NCBI GenBank assembly: GCA_017525235.1
Contig: JAFXTC010000019.1
Coordinates: forward strand, 1 to 64,000
Source of the DNA: Bacteroidaceae bacterium
GTDB lineage: Bacteria; Bacteroidota; Bacteroidia; Bacteroidales; Bacteroidaceae
Direction of reading: 5' to 3'
DNA: 64,000 nt
The translations under genes were made by a program, and so were the position numbers. This document shows positions 17,661-26,808 of the stretch, piece after piece. A model generated the notes under the pieces. That model ran no database searches. It saw nothing but the letters and a program-made list of their open reading frames with translations, and was not told the origin of the DNA. Position 1 is the stretch's first letter. Each line of letters begins with the position of its first letter.

Positions 17661-17678
17661 AAATTCTCTAGAGAATTT
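17661..17678. repeat. Second copy of the palindrome (18 bp)
   Basis: AAATTCTCTAGAGAATTT repeats the core of the palindrome at 17595 exactly, with centres 65 bp apart (about six helical turns). AAGCAGT-like flanks occur beside both copies. Confidence 0.7.
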
Positions 17679-17956
17679 ATAAGCAGTCAAGTGTCGTATC
17701 GTTCTTATGCAAGTATTAAAACTGCCAAAAGTGCGTTTTTTGGTCATTTTTATGTAGGCTCCATGTAGGCTTTATGTAGGCTTTATGTAGGCTTTATGTA
17801 GGCTTGAAGAAAACAAAAACGTGACAACCATCGGACATCAACGGCATAATCATGTAGGCATGTAGGCTGAAATGCAATTTTGAAAGTTTCAGCAACAAAT
17901 CACACTTATTAATAGCATGGGGAAGAAAATTGACAGCATTTTCTTGCAGTAAAAAG

Positions 17957-17987
17957 TTGTTCATTCCACAAAAAAGCAGTATTTTTG
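17957..17987 (+). promoter_or_regulatory. Promoter of the EPS locus
   Basis: TTG (17957-17959) and TATTTTTG (17980-17987) are 20 bases apart, matching the Bacteroidota -33/-7 pattern. The boxes end 20 bases before the UpxY-like ATG. The promoter lies just outside the right arm of the inverted array. Confidence 0.65.
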
Positions 17988-18007
17988 CAAAATATTAATT
18001 GAAATCA

Positions 18008-18682
18008 ATGAGCACATTGTCTAATGTGACAACTCGAAGAGGCGAGTCAAATCCTCCCAGCATTGGGCTTATCCCTGATGCCTTCCCCGAAGCTAAAAGC
18101 TCACAAACAGGGGTGTCGGTAAGGTATGTGCCTGACGTAAACAAGCATTGGTACGTATTCCGGGCTTCATACGGAAGAGAAGATAAGGCATTAGACTATA
18201 TTGTGGAAGACGGTACGTATGTCTATATCGCCAAGCGTTATGTTCGCAAGGTGGTTAATGGCAAGCTCAAAAATGTTCAGGAAAATCTTGTCCCGAATCT
18301 TCTTTTTGTATATGCCGATAAAGAAAAAGCAGAAGAATACGTTAAATTTACGCCCACACTATCGTACCTAACATACTATTATAATCACTTTGAACAGATT
18401 GGTGACTTAAAAAACCCTCCATTGACCATTCCATCCAAGGAAATGGAGAACTTCATCCTTGCAACTTCCAACAAGAGCGAACATTTGAGATTTGTTGATG
18501 AGTCGCATTGCCATTACAAAGTTGGTGGAACTGTTTTGGTTATCGATGGACCTTTTAAAGGCGTTGAAGGAAGGGTTGCAAGAGTTGCCGGTCAACAGCG
18601 TGTAGTCGTTTCACTCACTGGAGTTGGTCTGATTTCGACAGCCTATGTTCCCACAGCATTCTTACAGAAACTTGAAATTTGA
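18008..18682 (+). CDS. NusG/UpxY-like transcription antiterminator
   Basis: The 224-residue protein has an N-terminal extension of about 45 residues. A NusG N-terminal domain follows (KHWYVFRASYGREDKALDYI, LVPNLLFVYAD), with a C-terminal KOW motif (VGGTVLVIDGPFKGVEGRVARVAG). Specialised NusG paralogues of the UpxY/LoaP type are typically the first gene of capsule or EPS operons in Bacteroidales. They let RNA polymerase read through the long operon. Here the gene heads a 33-kb co-directional locus. No UpxZ-like inhibitor gene follows. The ATG at 18008 is preferred over an in-frame TTG at 17999, which is nearly at the predicted transcript start. Confidence 0.88.
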   Translation: MSTLSNVTTRRGESNPPSIGLIPDAFPEAKSSQTGVSVRYVPDVNKHWYVFRASYGREDKALDYIVEDGTYVYIAKRYVRKVVNGKLKNVQENLVPNLLFVYADKEKAEEYVKFTPTLSYLTYYYNHFEQIGDLKNPPLTIPSKEMENFILATSNKSEHLRFVDESHCHYKVGGTVLVIDGPFKGVEGRVARVAGQQRVVVSLTGVGLISTAYVPTAFLQKLEI

Positions 18683-18708
18683 AACTTGAATCATAAAATC
18701 ATAATTAT

Positions 18709-21222
18709 ATGTCAGACGAAAAAAAACTTACTCTCGAGAATCTCGAGGATTTATTAGACGATGAAGTTGGTGGAGGTGGTGGTGCCGACAACCGCAAGAA
18801 ACTGACTTTTCAGGCCATCTTTGACGCTTTAATTCTAAATTGGCACTGGTTCCTGTTGTCACTTATCGTCTTCGTTGGTGGTGCATTCATCTATCTGCAC
18901 TATACAGAGCCTTTTTATAAGGTTTCTGCCCGCATGCTCATCAAGGATGAGAACAAAAGAAGGGGCAATACCAACCAGATGTTTGCCGGCGTACAGGATT
19001 TGGGAATTCTAACCAACTCTACCGGTATTGACAATGAGATGGAAGTGTTGCGGTCACGTGTTTTATTACGAGAAGTGGTGAAAGACTTGAAACTTTACAC
19101 GGAGTACCGCTGCGAGAATGGGATGCGCAATGTCATTGCGTACAACCACCAGCCCGTCGATATCGACCTCGACCCGCAACATCTCGATTCTCTTGACTAC
19201 AACCTTTTGGAAAAGATACAAAAAATAGAGATGAAAATGTGGAAGGAAGACTCGGTCATTGTGCTTTCTGGAAAATGTATAGATGGTAAAAAGGAGGGAG
19301 AACCCTTCATTCACCGAATTCTGTCTCTTCCAGCCACATTCAAGACTGAGTTGGGAAACATTACCGTAACTAACAACCCTGAGCAGACATGGATAAAAGA
19401 CGCCACCTACCTTGCTACCCTCCGTCCGCCTATGGCAGTGGCTACTGTATACCTGTCGCGCCTTACCGTCAGTCCCACCTCCAAACTTACCACCATTGCT
19501 GAACTGTCTTTGACGGACAAGAACTATCGCAGAGGAATGGATGTACTACGCCAACTGACTATCTGCTATAACCGTCAGGCCAATGCCGACAAAAACGAGG
19601 TCGCTCTGCGCACCGAGGAATTTATCAACGATCGCATGTCAAAGATTAACGAGGAGCTCGGTTATACCGAGGGTGAGATACAGCGATTCAAACAGCAGCA
19701 ATCCGTCACATCCATTTCCGATGCTGCACAATCTGTGCAAATGTCAAACGAATTTTCCGCCCGTTTGTCAGAGGCAAGAACTCAGGTGCAGATGCTCGAC
19801 TACATGCGTGAGTTTGTCAACAATCCTGATAATAAGTACCAGATTATCCCCTCTAATATAGGCATAACCGATGCCGCCTCAACAACCCTTATCAACACAT
19901 ATAACAAAGCTGTTCAGGATCGCAACCGAATGTTGAAGTCTGCCAGCGAGCAGGCTCCTCAGGTTCGCACAATCACCGCAACCATCAACGAACTCCAGCA
20001 GAGTATACAAACTGCCCTTCTGCAGGCCCGCAGTTCTGCAGATATCAGACTTCAGGGTATCCAGTCACAATACGCCAAGTTTCAAGGACGTATCTCTGCC
20101 GCTCCCCATCAGGAGCGTGTTCTTAATCAAGTAGGCCGCCAGCAGGATGTAAAATCTACTATCTATATGTTGCTTCTCCAGAAGCGTGAGGAAAACAGCA
20201 TTGAACTGGCAGCTACCGCTGACAACGGAAAGCTTATTGACGAACCGCTTTATGAAGGCAAGGTCAGTCCCAAGAAAAGTATGGTGTTGATGGGAGGATT
20301 ATGTCTCGGCCTCTTTGTGCCAGGAATCATTCTCTTTCTGCTCTCCTTTTTGCGCTATAAGATTGAGGGACATGAGGACGTGGAACAACTTACCAGTCTG
20401 CCTATTATTGCCGACGTGGCCATTGCTACTGAGAGTTCCAAGAAAAAAGCTGGCATTGTTGTTCAGGCCGACAAAAACAATCAGATTGATGAGATGTTCC
20501 GCTCCATGCGAACCAATATCAAGTTCATGTTGAAAGGAAATCAAAAGGTCATCTGTTTTACTTCCTCTACACCAGGCGAAGGAAAAACCTTCAATGCTAG
20601 TAACCTCGCCGTATCATTCGCCTTACTTGGCAAGAAAGTCATCCTGTGTGGTCTTGACATCCGTAAGCCAGCCTTGGGCAGGCTTTTTGACGTCTCAGAC
20701 CATCACGAAGGCATCACGCGACTGTTGACACTCGAGAAAGTAACCAAGGAGGATCTCTTTTCTCAGATTAAAAAGTCTGGAGTTAATGAGCATCTCGACC
20801 TGCTGTTAGCAGGCCCCATACCCCCTAACCCTACAGAGCTCTTAGACCGTGAGAACTTTGTCGATGTGGTGAAACTGCTCCGCGAGAACTACGATTATGT
20901 CATTTTCGACACAGCCCCTGTAGGATTGGTGACCGATACGCTGCAGATAGGACTGCAGGCCGACATCACCGTATTTGTCTGCCGTGCTGATTATACCCCG
21001 AAATCATCTTTAACCATGATAAATGCTCTTGCAAATGAGAAGAAAATGCCTAATCCTTGTATTGTTCTCAACGGTATTGACATGTCTCGTCGTAAGTACG
21101 GCTACTACTATGGTTATGGCAAGTATGCTCACTACGGCTATGGTCGTTATGGCTATGGCAATTATGGCCAGTATGCAGCGTCACATTACGGCAACAAGGA
21201 TGACGACTCCATCAAGAGATAA
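18709..21222 (+). CDS. Wzc-like polysaccharide co-polymerase/BY-kinase
   Basis: The 837-residue inner-membrane protein has a Wzz-type chain-length region between two membrane segments (about residues 44-64 and 525-545) and a long coiled-coil periplasmic part. A cytoplasmic bacterial tyrosine kinase domain follows. Its Walker A motif is SSTPGEGKTFNASN, Walker A' is LCGLDIRKPALG and Walker B is VIFDTAPVG. The C-terminal about 45 residues are unusually rich in Tyr (GYYYGYGKYAHYGYGRYGYG and on), the autophosphorylation cluster. Cycling of its phosphorylation controls polymer length and export together with the adjacent Wza-like protein. Confidence 0.93.
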   Translation: MSDEKKLTLENLEDLLDDEVGGGGGADNRKKLTFQAIFDALILNWHWFLLSLIVFVGGAFIYLHYTEPFYKVSARMLIKDENKRRGNTNQMFAGVQDLGILTNSTGIDNEMEVLRSRVLLREVVKDLKLYTEYRCENGMRNVIAYNHQPVDIDLDPQHLDSLDYNLLEKIQKIEMKMWKEDSVIVLSGKCIDGKKEGEPFIHRILSLPATFKTELGNITVTNNPEQTWIKDATYLATLRPPMAVATVYLSRLTVSPTSKLTTIAELSLTDKNYRRGMDVLRQLTICYNRQANADKNEVALRTEEFINDRMSKINEELGYTEGEIQRFKQQQSVTSISDAAQSVQMSNEFSARLSEARTQVQMLDYMREFVNNPDNKYQIIPSNIGITDAASTTLINTYNKAVQDRNRMLKSASEQAPQVRTITATINELQQSIQTALLQARSSADIRLQGIQSQYAKFQGRISAAPHQERVLNQVGRQQDVKSTIYMLLLQKREENSIELAATADNGKLIDEPLYEGKVSPKKSMVLMGGLCLGLFVPGIILFLLSFLRYKIEGHEDVEQLTSLPIIADVAIATESSKKKAGIVVQADKNNQIDEMFRSMRTNIKFMLKGNQKVICFTSSTPGEGKTFNASNLAVSFALLGKKVILCGLDIRKPALGRLFDVSDHHEGITRLLTLEKVTKEDLFSQIKKSGVNEHLDLLLAGPIPPNPTELLDRENFVDVVKLLRENYDYVIFDTAPVGLVTDTLQIGLQADITVFVCRADYTPKSSLTMINALANEKKMPNPCIVLNGIDMSRRKYGYYYGYGKYAHYGYGRYGYGNYGQYAASHYGNKDDDSIKR

Positions 21223-21270
21223 CCAATTGTTTGCCCGTAAATAAATATTATGAAAGTAAAATAACAGATT

Positions 21271-22071
21271 ATGAAGAAATATTTTTATATCGTCCTGTCA
21301 GTTGTAACAGTTTTCCTCACCTCTTGCGGCTCAGTGAAGAATGTAGCTTATCTACAAAACAGCGATGTCGTCGATTTCTCAAATTCCGAGTACCTCTACG
21401 ATGCCCATATCATGCCTAAGGACGTATTGACAATTACAGTCAACACTGTCAATCCAGAGGCATCGGCTCCCTACAACCTCATCGTGCGTCCCACGCTGAA
21501 CAACCCATCCAGTACCATCACTACATCAGGAGGCGCACTTCAGACCTATCTCGTTGACAATGATGGTAAAATCGATTTCCCCGTGTTGGGAAGTCTTCAG
21601 GTGGGTGGCCTCTCAAAGTCAGAATGTGAAAAGATGATACACGACAAATTGCTACCCTATATGAATGAGGAAGAGAATCCTGTCGTCATCGTCCGTATGT
21701 CTAACTACAAAATATCTGTTTTGGGAGAGGTTACTCGTCCGGGAGTGTTTACAGTCAGCAATGAGAAAATCAATATTCTGGAAGCATTGGCGCAGGCTGG
21801 CGACCTGACTATCTACGGCGTACGCGACCACGTGAAACTCATCCGTGAGAGTTCCACAGGAAAAAAGACTGTCGTCACCATCAACCTCAATGATGCCGAG
21901 TTAATCAACTCACCTTACTATTATCTGCAGCAGAATGACATCGTTTATGTGGAACCTAACAAGGTGAAAGCCCGCAACTCAGGTGTCGGCACCTCCACGA
22001 GCCTATGGTTCACAGGAACCTCGATCCTCATTTCTCTGACTTCTCTCCTTTACACAATTCTGAGAAAGTAA
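21271..22071 (+). CDS. Wza-like polysaccharide export lipoprotein
   Basis: The 266-residue outer-membrane export protein has a lipobox in VFLTSCGS, so it is lipid-modified at Cys19. A Poly_export domain follows (DVLTITVN, VDNDGKIDFPVLGSLQVGG), then an SLBB domain (ISVLGEVTRPGVFTVSNEKI). A hydrophobic C-terminal helix (LWFTGTSILISLTSLLYTIL) ends the protein. Wza-type octamers form the exit channel for the polymer. The gene is co-directional with the Wzc-like gene upstream and is 5 bases from the priming transferase. Confidence 0.93.
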   Translation: MKKYFYIVLSVVTVFLTSCGSVKNVAYLQNSDVVDFSNSEYLYDAHIMPKDVLTITVNTVNPEASAPYNLIVRPTLNNPSSTITTSGGALQTYLVDNDGKIDFPVLGSLQVGGLSKSECEKMIHDKLLPYMNEEENPVVIVRMSNYKISVLGEVTRPGVFTVSNEKINILEALAQAGDLTIYGVRDHVKLIRESSTGKKTVVTINLNDAELINSPYYYLQQNDIVYVEPNKVKARNSGVGTSTSLWFTGTSILISLTSLLYTILRK

Positions 22072-22076
22072 ATGCA

Positions 22077-23468
22077 ATGCAAAAAATAAGGAGTAACAAT
22101 TATACCAACAGGCTTATTCTATTACTTATCATCGCGGGAGACTTTCTAGTGCTGTGGGTACTACTCTACTATCTGGTAGATACCATTCCCAAGTCGGAGA
22201 GTTGGGACGAAGAAAAGGCACGGGCATTCTGGATAGTATGCACATTTGCCTTCATTGTTGCGGAGTATTTATATCCATCGGCCATTCATGAGCGTGTAGT
22301 GGGTGCCAACGATATACTACGTCGCAGCACAATGCTTGTAACGACACATACCTTGCTGTCATATCTGCTGCTACGTGCCATTCACTTTACATCCCGATTG
22401 GGTTGGCAACTGTTTGCCATGGGGCTTGTCATGCTATTCTCCATCATTCTGTTGCGCTTCATAGAGCGATGGCTGGTGAAGAAACTCAGGCAGTCGGGAT
22501 ACAACACACGTTACGTAACGCTTGTCGGTTCGGACAAAGAACTACAGCGTTTATACAAGAAACTCATCCGTAATTCTACGTTTGGCTATGAAGTTCGTCA
22601 CGTCTACGGTAACATCGAGGGTCTAAGCCACGATGGTAGCGTCAGGGATTTTCAAACACTGTTGTCTCAGCCAGCAGGCCTAGAGTTGGGCGACGAGGTT
22701 TACCTTTGCGTACCTCACAATGAGCGCGAGTTGATTGAACACACAGCCAGTGTGTGTGACCACAACATGGCTAAGTTCTATTATTTGCCCACCACAGAAG
22801 AGAAACTGAACCTACAGCCCATCCTCATCGACGACATCGGGGTCATGACCACATATACTAGTCCGTTAGAAGAACCATTGAACAGGCTTATCAAACGTTT
22901 TGCCGATGTTGTCCTTTCTATCATCTTCCTGTTACCTACGGCTCTGCTACTGCCATTCGTCATGTTGATGATAAAACGACAAAGCCCAGGACCTGTATTC
23001 TTCCGCCAGTTGCGCACCGGAATCAACGGCCATGACTTCTATTGCTATAAGTTCCGTTCCATGCATGTGAATGCTGATTCCGACCGTCTGCAAGCTACCA
23101 AAAATGATCCCCGCAAGTTCTCCTTTGGCAACTTCATACGTCAGACCAACATCGACGAACTGCCGCAGTTCTGGAACGTATTGATTGGCGATATGAGCAT
23201 CGTGGGGCCACGCCCTCACATGCTGGCCCACACCGAACAATACGATAAACTGATAAGCAAGTATATGGTGCGCCACTTTGTCAAGCCTGGTCTTACTGGC
23301 TGGGCACAGGTAACGGGTTTCCGCGGTGAGACTCGTGAACTTTGGCAGATGGAGGGCCGTGTGGAGCGTGATATCTGGTATATCCAACATTGGAGTCCGT
23401 GGCTTGACATCCGTATCATCTGGATGACTGTGAAAACAATTTTCAAGAGAGACGAAAATGCGTATTAG
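22077..23468 (+). CDS. Undecaprenyl-phosphate sugar-1-phosphate transferase (priming enzyme)
   Basis: The 463-residue membrane protein has a four-helix N-terminal region and a CoA-binding-like central domain. The conserved C-terminal bacterial sugar transferase domain follows (RFADVVLSIIFLL, YKFRSMHVNAD, RQTNIDELPQFWNVL, GPRPH). This WcaJ/WbaP/CpsE class moves a hexose-1-phosphate from a UDP-sugar to undecaprenyl phosphate and starts each repeat unit. The ATG at 22077 is chosen because the longer open frame starts inside the export gene; an ATG at 22072 is out of frame. Sugar specificity cannot be told. Confidence 0.92.
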   Translation: MQKIRSNNYTNRLILLLIIAGDFLVLWVLLYYLVDTIPKSESWDEEKARAFWIVCTFAFIVAEYLYPSAIHERVVGANDILRRSTMLVTTHTLLSYLLLRAIHFTSRLGWQLFAMGLVMLFSIILLRFIERWLVKKLRQSGYNTRYVTLVGSDKELQRLYKKLIRNSTFGYEVRHVYGNIEGLSHDGSVRDFQTLLSQPAGLELGDEVYLCVPHNERELIEHTASVCDHNMAKFYYLPTTEEKLNLQPILIDDIGVMTTYTSPLEEPLNRLIKRFADVVLSIIFLLPTALLLPFVMLMIKRQSPGPVFFRQLRTGINGHDFYCYKFRSMHVNADSDRLQATKNDPRKFSFGNFIRQTNIDELPQFWNVLIGDMSIVGPRPHMLAHTEQYDKLISKYMVRHFVKPGLTGWAQVTGFRGETRELWQMEGRVERDIWYIQHWSPWLDIRIIWMTVKTIFKRDENAY

Positions 23469-23483
23469 AATGGGGAGTAAAGA

Positions 23484-24632
23484 ATGATGAAAAAGAACAG
23501 CGAGATACAACAGAAGACGATGAGGAACGAGGGCATTAAGGTGACGTCGCCGTTACTGCCCGACCTTAATGAATTCACAGAACTGCTGAAAGATATCTGG
23601 AATCGCAAATGGATTACCAATAATGGCCAGTATCACCAGCAGTTGGAGCAGGCTTTGGCAGAATATCTAAAGGTGCCCTTTGTGAGCCTATTCACTAATG
23701 GTACACTGCCACTTCTCACAGCCCTGCAGGCTTTAAACATCACAGGAGAAATCATTACCACGCCATACAGTTTTGTGGCCACTACACATAGCATCTGGTG
23801 GAACGGATGCCAACCCGTGTTTGTCGATGTCGAAGAAGAGACCTGCGGTATCGACCCAGACAAAATTGAAGCAGCTATAACACCACGGACAACAGCTATT
23901 ATGCCTGTACATTGCTATGGTCATCCTGTGAAGATGAATCGTATTCAGGAAATTGCCGACCGCCACGGATTAAAGGTTATCTATGATGCTGCGCATGCTT
24001 TCGGGGTGGAAATTGATGGCGAGAGTGTGTTAAATGCCGGGAATATGAGTACCCTCTCGTTCCACGCGACCAAGGTGTATAACACACTTGAGGGTGGTGC
24101 CTTGATTGTACATGATGCAGAGACCAAGCGCCAGATAGACTATTTGAAGAACTTTGGTTTTGCCGGCGAAACCGAAGTGGTGGCTCCAGGTATTAACAGT
24201 AAAGTTGACGAGGTACGTGCCGCCTATGGTCTGTTAAATCTGAAACAAGTAAATACGGCTATTGCCCGCCGCAAGAAAGTTGCAGAGAGATACCGCGAAG
24301 CACTGCGTGAGGTTCCTGGCATCCGCTTCTTTGACGACATGCCCAACGTGCGTCACAACTACAGCTATTTCCCCATCTTTGTCGATGCCAAGAAATATGG
24401 TATGACGCGTGACCAACTGTATTTTCGTATGCAGGAGAGTGGTATATACGGCCGACGGTATTTCTATCCTCTTATCAGCACATTCTCACCCTATCGCAAC
24501 TTGAAGAGTGCAAACCCACAAAATCTGCAAGTAGCTACTCGTCTCGCCGACGAAGTAATTTGTCTTCCTATGCACCACGAATTAAGTGACAGTGATGTAC
24601 TAAAGGTAATCGAAGTGATAAGTGAAATGTAG
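23484..24632 (+). CDS. DegT/DnrJ/EryC1/StrS sugar aminotransferase
   Basis: The 382-residue PLP enzyme of the sugar aminotransferase family has the internal-aldimine Lys at about K197 (LSFHATKVYNTLEGG). Other family blocks are TTPYSFVAT, VIYDAAHAFG and GINSKVDEVRAAYG. Such enzymes convert nucleotide 4-keto (or 3-keto) deoxysugars into amino sugars such as Qui4N, Fuc4N or Qui3N. No dehydratase for the keto-sugar is in the window, so that substrate must come from elsewhere. The following FkbH cassette suggests the new amino group could be acylated (inference). Confidence 0.88.
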   Translation: MMKKNSEIQQKTMRNEGIKVTSPLLPDLNEFTELLKDIWNRKWITNNGQYHQQLEQALAEYLKVPFVSLFTNGTLPLLTALQALNITGEIITTPYSFVATTHSIWWNGCQPVFVDVEEETCGIDPDKIEAAITPRTTAIMPVHCYGHPVKMNRIQEIADRHGLKVIYDAAHAFGVEIDGESVLNAGNMSTLSFHATKVYNTLEGGALIVHDAETKRQIDYLKNFGFAGETEVVAPGINSKVDEVRAAYGLLNLKQVNTAIARRKKVAERYREALREVPGIRFFDDMPNVRHNYSYFPIFVDAKKYGMTRDQLYFRMQESGIYGRRYFYPLISTFSPYRNLKSANPQNLQVATRLADEVICLPMHHELSDSDVLKVIEVISEM

Positions 24633-24634
24633 AT

Positions 24635-26374
24635 ATGCTTTCATTCAAAGAACTTAAGAAACTGCTAAAGAGAGACCTGTCTGGTCTGCCATCGATGAAG
24701 GTTGCCCTTATCGGTGACACAGCTACACAATTCCTCACCACCGCCATTCAAGGCACTGGCGTTGAAAGAGGTTTTCGAATTGAGCTGTTCGAAGCAGAAT
24801 ATAATCAAGTAGAGAGACAATTCCTTGATTCATCAAGTGAACTCTATCAGACTAATTCCGATTTTATCATAGTTTTTCAGTCTACACACAAACTTGGAGA
24901 GAAACATAGTCTACTATCTCTTGATCAGCAAGAAACATTGGCAGAAGAGCGTTTGGCTTTCGTCACCTCCATCTGTGAGAATCCAGCCTTTGCAAACAAG
25001 AAAATTATCTACCTGAATTATCCTGAGATAGAGGATACGGTATATGGCAGTTATGCCACGAAAGTAACCTCCTCATTCACTTACCAGGTACGAAAATTGA
25101 ACATGGGGCTGATGGACCTTTCTCAACAATATGCCAACCTATTCATATGTGATATAGCTGGTTTACAGAACAAACTAGGACGCGACATGATGTTTGCGCC
25201 GAATGTCTATGTCAGCACAGAAATGGTTTTGAGCATCGATGCCCTCCCCTATGTTGCTTCACGGGTGATGGATATCATTTGCGCAATAAAAGGCCAGTTC
25301 AAGAAATGCCTGATTCTCGACCTTGACAATACGGTATGGGGAGGTGTCGTTGGAGATGATGGATTAGAGGGTATTCAATTAGGTCACGGATTAGGAATAG
25401 GAAAGGCCTTCACTGAGTTTCAGATGTGGGTAAAGAAACTCAAACAACGTGGTATCATCATTTGTGTAGCCTCAAAGAACAACGAGGAAACCGCAAAGGA
25501 ACCATTTGAGAAGCATCCAGATATGGTGCTCAAGTTGGAGGACATTGCTGTATTTCAAGCCAACTGGGAAACCAAAGTTGATAATATCCGTACCATCCAA
25601 CACATTCTGAATATCGGTTTCGACTCCATGGTTTTCCTCGACGACAATCCGTTCGAGAGAAATATTGTAAGAGAGAATATTCCCGCTATTACTGTTCCCG
25701 AACTTCCCGAGGATCCTGGAGAATATCTGGAATACCTATATTCTTTAAACCTTTTCGAGACAGCGTCCTATAGTCAGGCTGACAAGGATAGGACCAAGCA
25801 GTATCAGGATGAAGCGCAACGAGTATCTCTGAGTAAGACCTTCACCAATGAGGCAGACTTCTTGAAGTCATTGAATATGGTTTCCGTAGTGAGTGGTTTC
25901 ACCAAGTTTAATACTCCACGTGTTGCCCAGCTTAGTCAGCGTAGTAACCAGTTCAATCTGCGTACAGTCCGCTATACTGATGCGGATATTGAAGCGTTAG
26001 CTAATGATCCCAATGTGATTGACCTGAGTTTTACACTGGAAGATAAGTTCGGTGATAATGGTTTGATTGCAGTGGTCATCATGAAACCCATAGACAAGGA
26101 ATCCCTTTTTGTAGATACCTGGTTCATGAGTTGCCGCGTACTGAAGCGTGGAATGGAGAACTTCACGCTCAACACCATGGTAGAAGCAGCCCGCCAGAAA
26201 GGTTATAAACGTATCATCGGTGAGTACTTGCCCACCCCAAAAAACAAAATGGTGGAGGGACATTATCCGTCACTTGGCTTCGATAAATTGGAAGGATTAT
26301 CGACAGCTCAATATGTGTTGGATGTAGAGCAATATCAGCCCAGAGAGAATTACATTAAAGAAGTGAAAAGATGA
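24635..26374 (+). CDS. FkbH-like HAD-IIIC protein (acyl loading onto ACP)
   Basis: The 579-residue protein has an SGNH-like N-terminal region and a HAD-IIIC domain with the nucleophile loop ILDLDNTVWGGVVGDDG (D229). The second HAD block is ICVASKNNEE and the third is MVFLDDNPFERNIV. The C-terminal GNAT-like part includes QLSQRSNQFNLRT and SCRVLKRGMENF. FkbH proteins of polyketide pathways dephosphorylate 1,3-bisphosphoglycerate and load glyceryl onto an acyl carrier protein. Relatives occur in surface-glycan loci. An ACP gene lies four genes on. The gene overlaps the MaoC gene by 4 bases. The acyl group is unknown. Confidence 0.87.
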   Translation: MLSFKELKKLLKRDLSGLPSMKVALIGDTATQFLTTAIQGTGVERGFRIELFEAEYNQVERQFLDSSSELYQTNSDFIIVFQSTHKLGEKHSLLSLDQQETLAEERLAFVTSICENPAFANKKIIYLNYPEIEDTVYGSYATKVTSSFTYQVRKLNMGLMDLSQQYANLFICDIAGLQNKLGRDMMFAPNVYVSTEMVLSIDALPYVASRVMDIICAIKGQFKKCLILDLDNTVWGGVVGDDGLEGIQLGHGLGIGKAFTEFQMWVKKLKQRGIIICVASKNNEETAKEPFEKHPDMVLKLEDIAVFQANWETKVDNIRTIQHILNIGFDSMVFLDDNPFERNIVRENIPAITVPELPEDPGEYLEYLYSLNLFETASYSQADKDRTKQYQDEAQRVSLSKTFTNEADFLKSLNMVSVVSGFTKFNTPRVAQLSQRSNQFNLRTVRYTDADIEALANDPNVIDLSFTLEDKFGDNGLIAVVIMKPIDKESLFVDTWFMSCRVLKRGMENFTLNTMVEAARQKGYKRIIGEYLPTPKNKMVEGHYPSLGFDKLEGLSTAQYVLDVEQYQPRENYIKEVKR

Positions 26375-26805
26375 CAATCTCAGAACTTGCAGAGCAAAGT
26401 GCTCAGTTGTCACATACATATCAAGTGACCCCAGAGGTCTATCAGGCTTTCCAACTCTGCAGTCAGGATTTGAATCCGCTACATATCGATGAGACCTATG
26501 CCAAAGAGAAAGGGTTTAAGGGTTGTGTGATGTATGGAAACATCCTTAATGCTTTCATATCTCATTTCATAGGGATGTGTCTGCCGACTTCTAACTTGAT
26601 GATTCAATCTCAGGACATCAGTTTTCATAGGCCTGTTTACCTCAATGATACTATTCAGCTTGAAGCAGGAATTGACACGGTTTCTGAAGCCGTTAATATT
26701 ATTAACTATAAGCTGAAGTTCCGAAGAATTACAGAAGGGGCCAAATCGGAACTGGTGGCCAAAGGACATGTGCAAATTGGTTTACTTTTAGATAAAGAAG
26801 CGTAA
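26371..26805 (+). CDS. MaoC-like hot-dog acyl dehydratase
   Basis: The 144-residue protein is a single hot-dog fold of the MaoC/R-specific enoyl hydratase type. The catalytic Asp and His are in SQDLNPLHIDETYA (D33, H38). Such enzymes hydrate or dehydrate acyl-ACP or acyl-CoA thioesters. It is translationally coupled to the FkbH gene (ATGA overlap) and sits 3 bases before an SDR gene. This suggests the three act in turn on one ACP-bound acyl group. Confidence 0.85.
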   Translation: MTISELAEQSAQLSHTYQVTPEVYQAFQLCSQDLNPLHIDETYAKEKGFKGCVMYGNILNAFISHFIGMCLPTSNLMIQSQDISFHRPVYLNDTIQLEAGIDTVSEAVNIINYKLKFRRITEGAKSELVAKGHVQIGLLLDKEA

Positions 26806-26808
26806 AGA

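Larger units (their letters stand above)
17426..17869. repeat. Nested inverted array of GCCTACAT units
   Basis: This stretch fills most of the 691-base gap between the GH5 gene and the EPS locus. Five GCCTACAT units on the left (17428, 17436, 17492, 17503, 17514) face seven inverted units, ATGTAGGC, on the right (17752, 17763, 17774, 17785, 17796, 17852, 17860). The outermost pair is a perfect 18-bp inverted repeat (17426-17443 and 17852-17869). On each side exactly 46 bases separate the outer from the inner cluster (left inner 17490-17521, right inner 17752-17805). The inner right cluster includes three 11-bp tandem steps of ATGTAGGCTTT. The centre (17522-17751) holds two palindromes. Confidence 0.85.

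Noticed and set aside
17426-17869. Reading the GCCTACAT array as a CRISPR
   Set aside because: Units are only 8-11 bp, occur in both orientations and have no regular spacers, and no cas genes are present.
17426-17987. A classic invertible promoter as in Bacteroides capsule loci
   Set aside because: The best promoter lies outside the inverted arms and no recombinase gene is nearby, so this specific model is not supported, although inversion of the segment itself remains testable.
17999-18007. TTG at 17999 as start of the UpxY-like gene
   Set aside because: It lies only about 6 bases from the predicted transcript start, and an ATG follows 9 bases later in frame.
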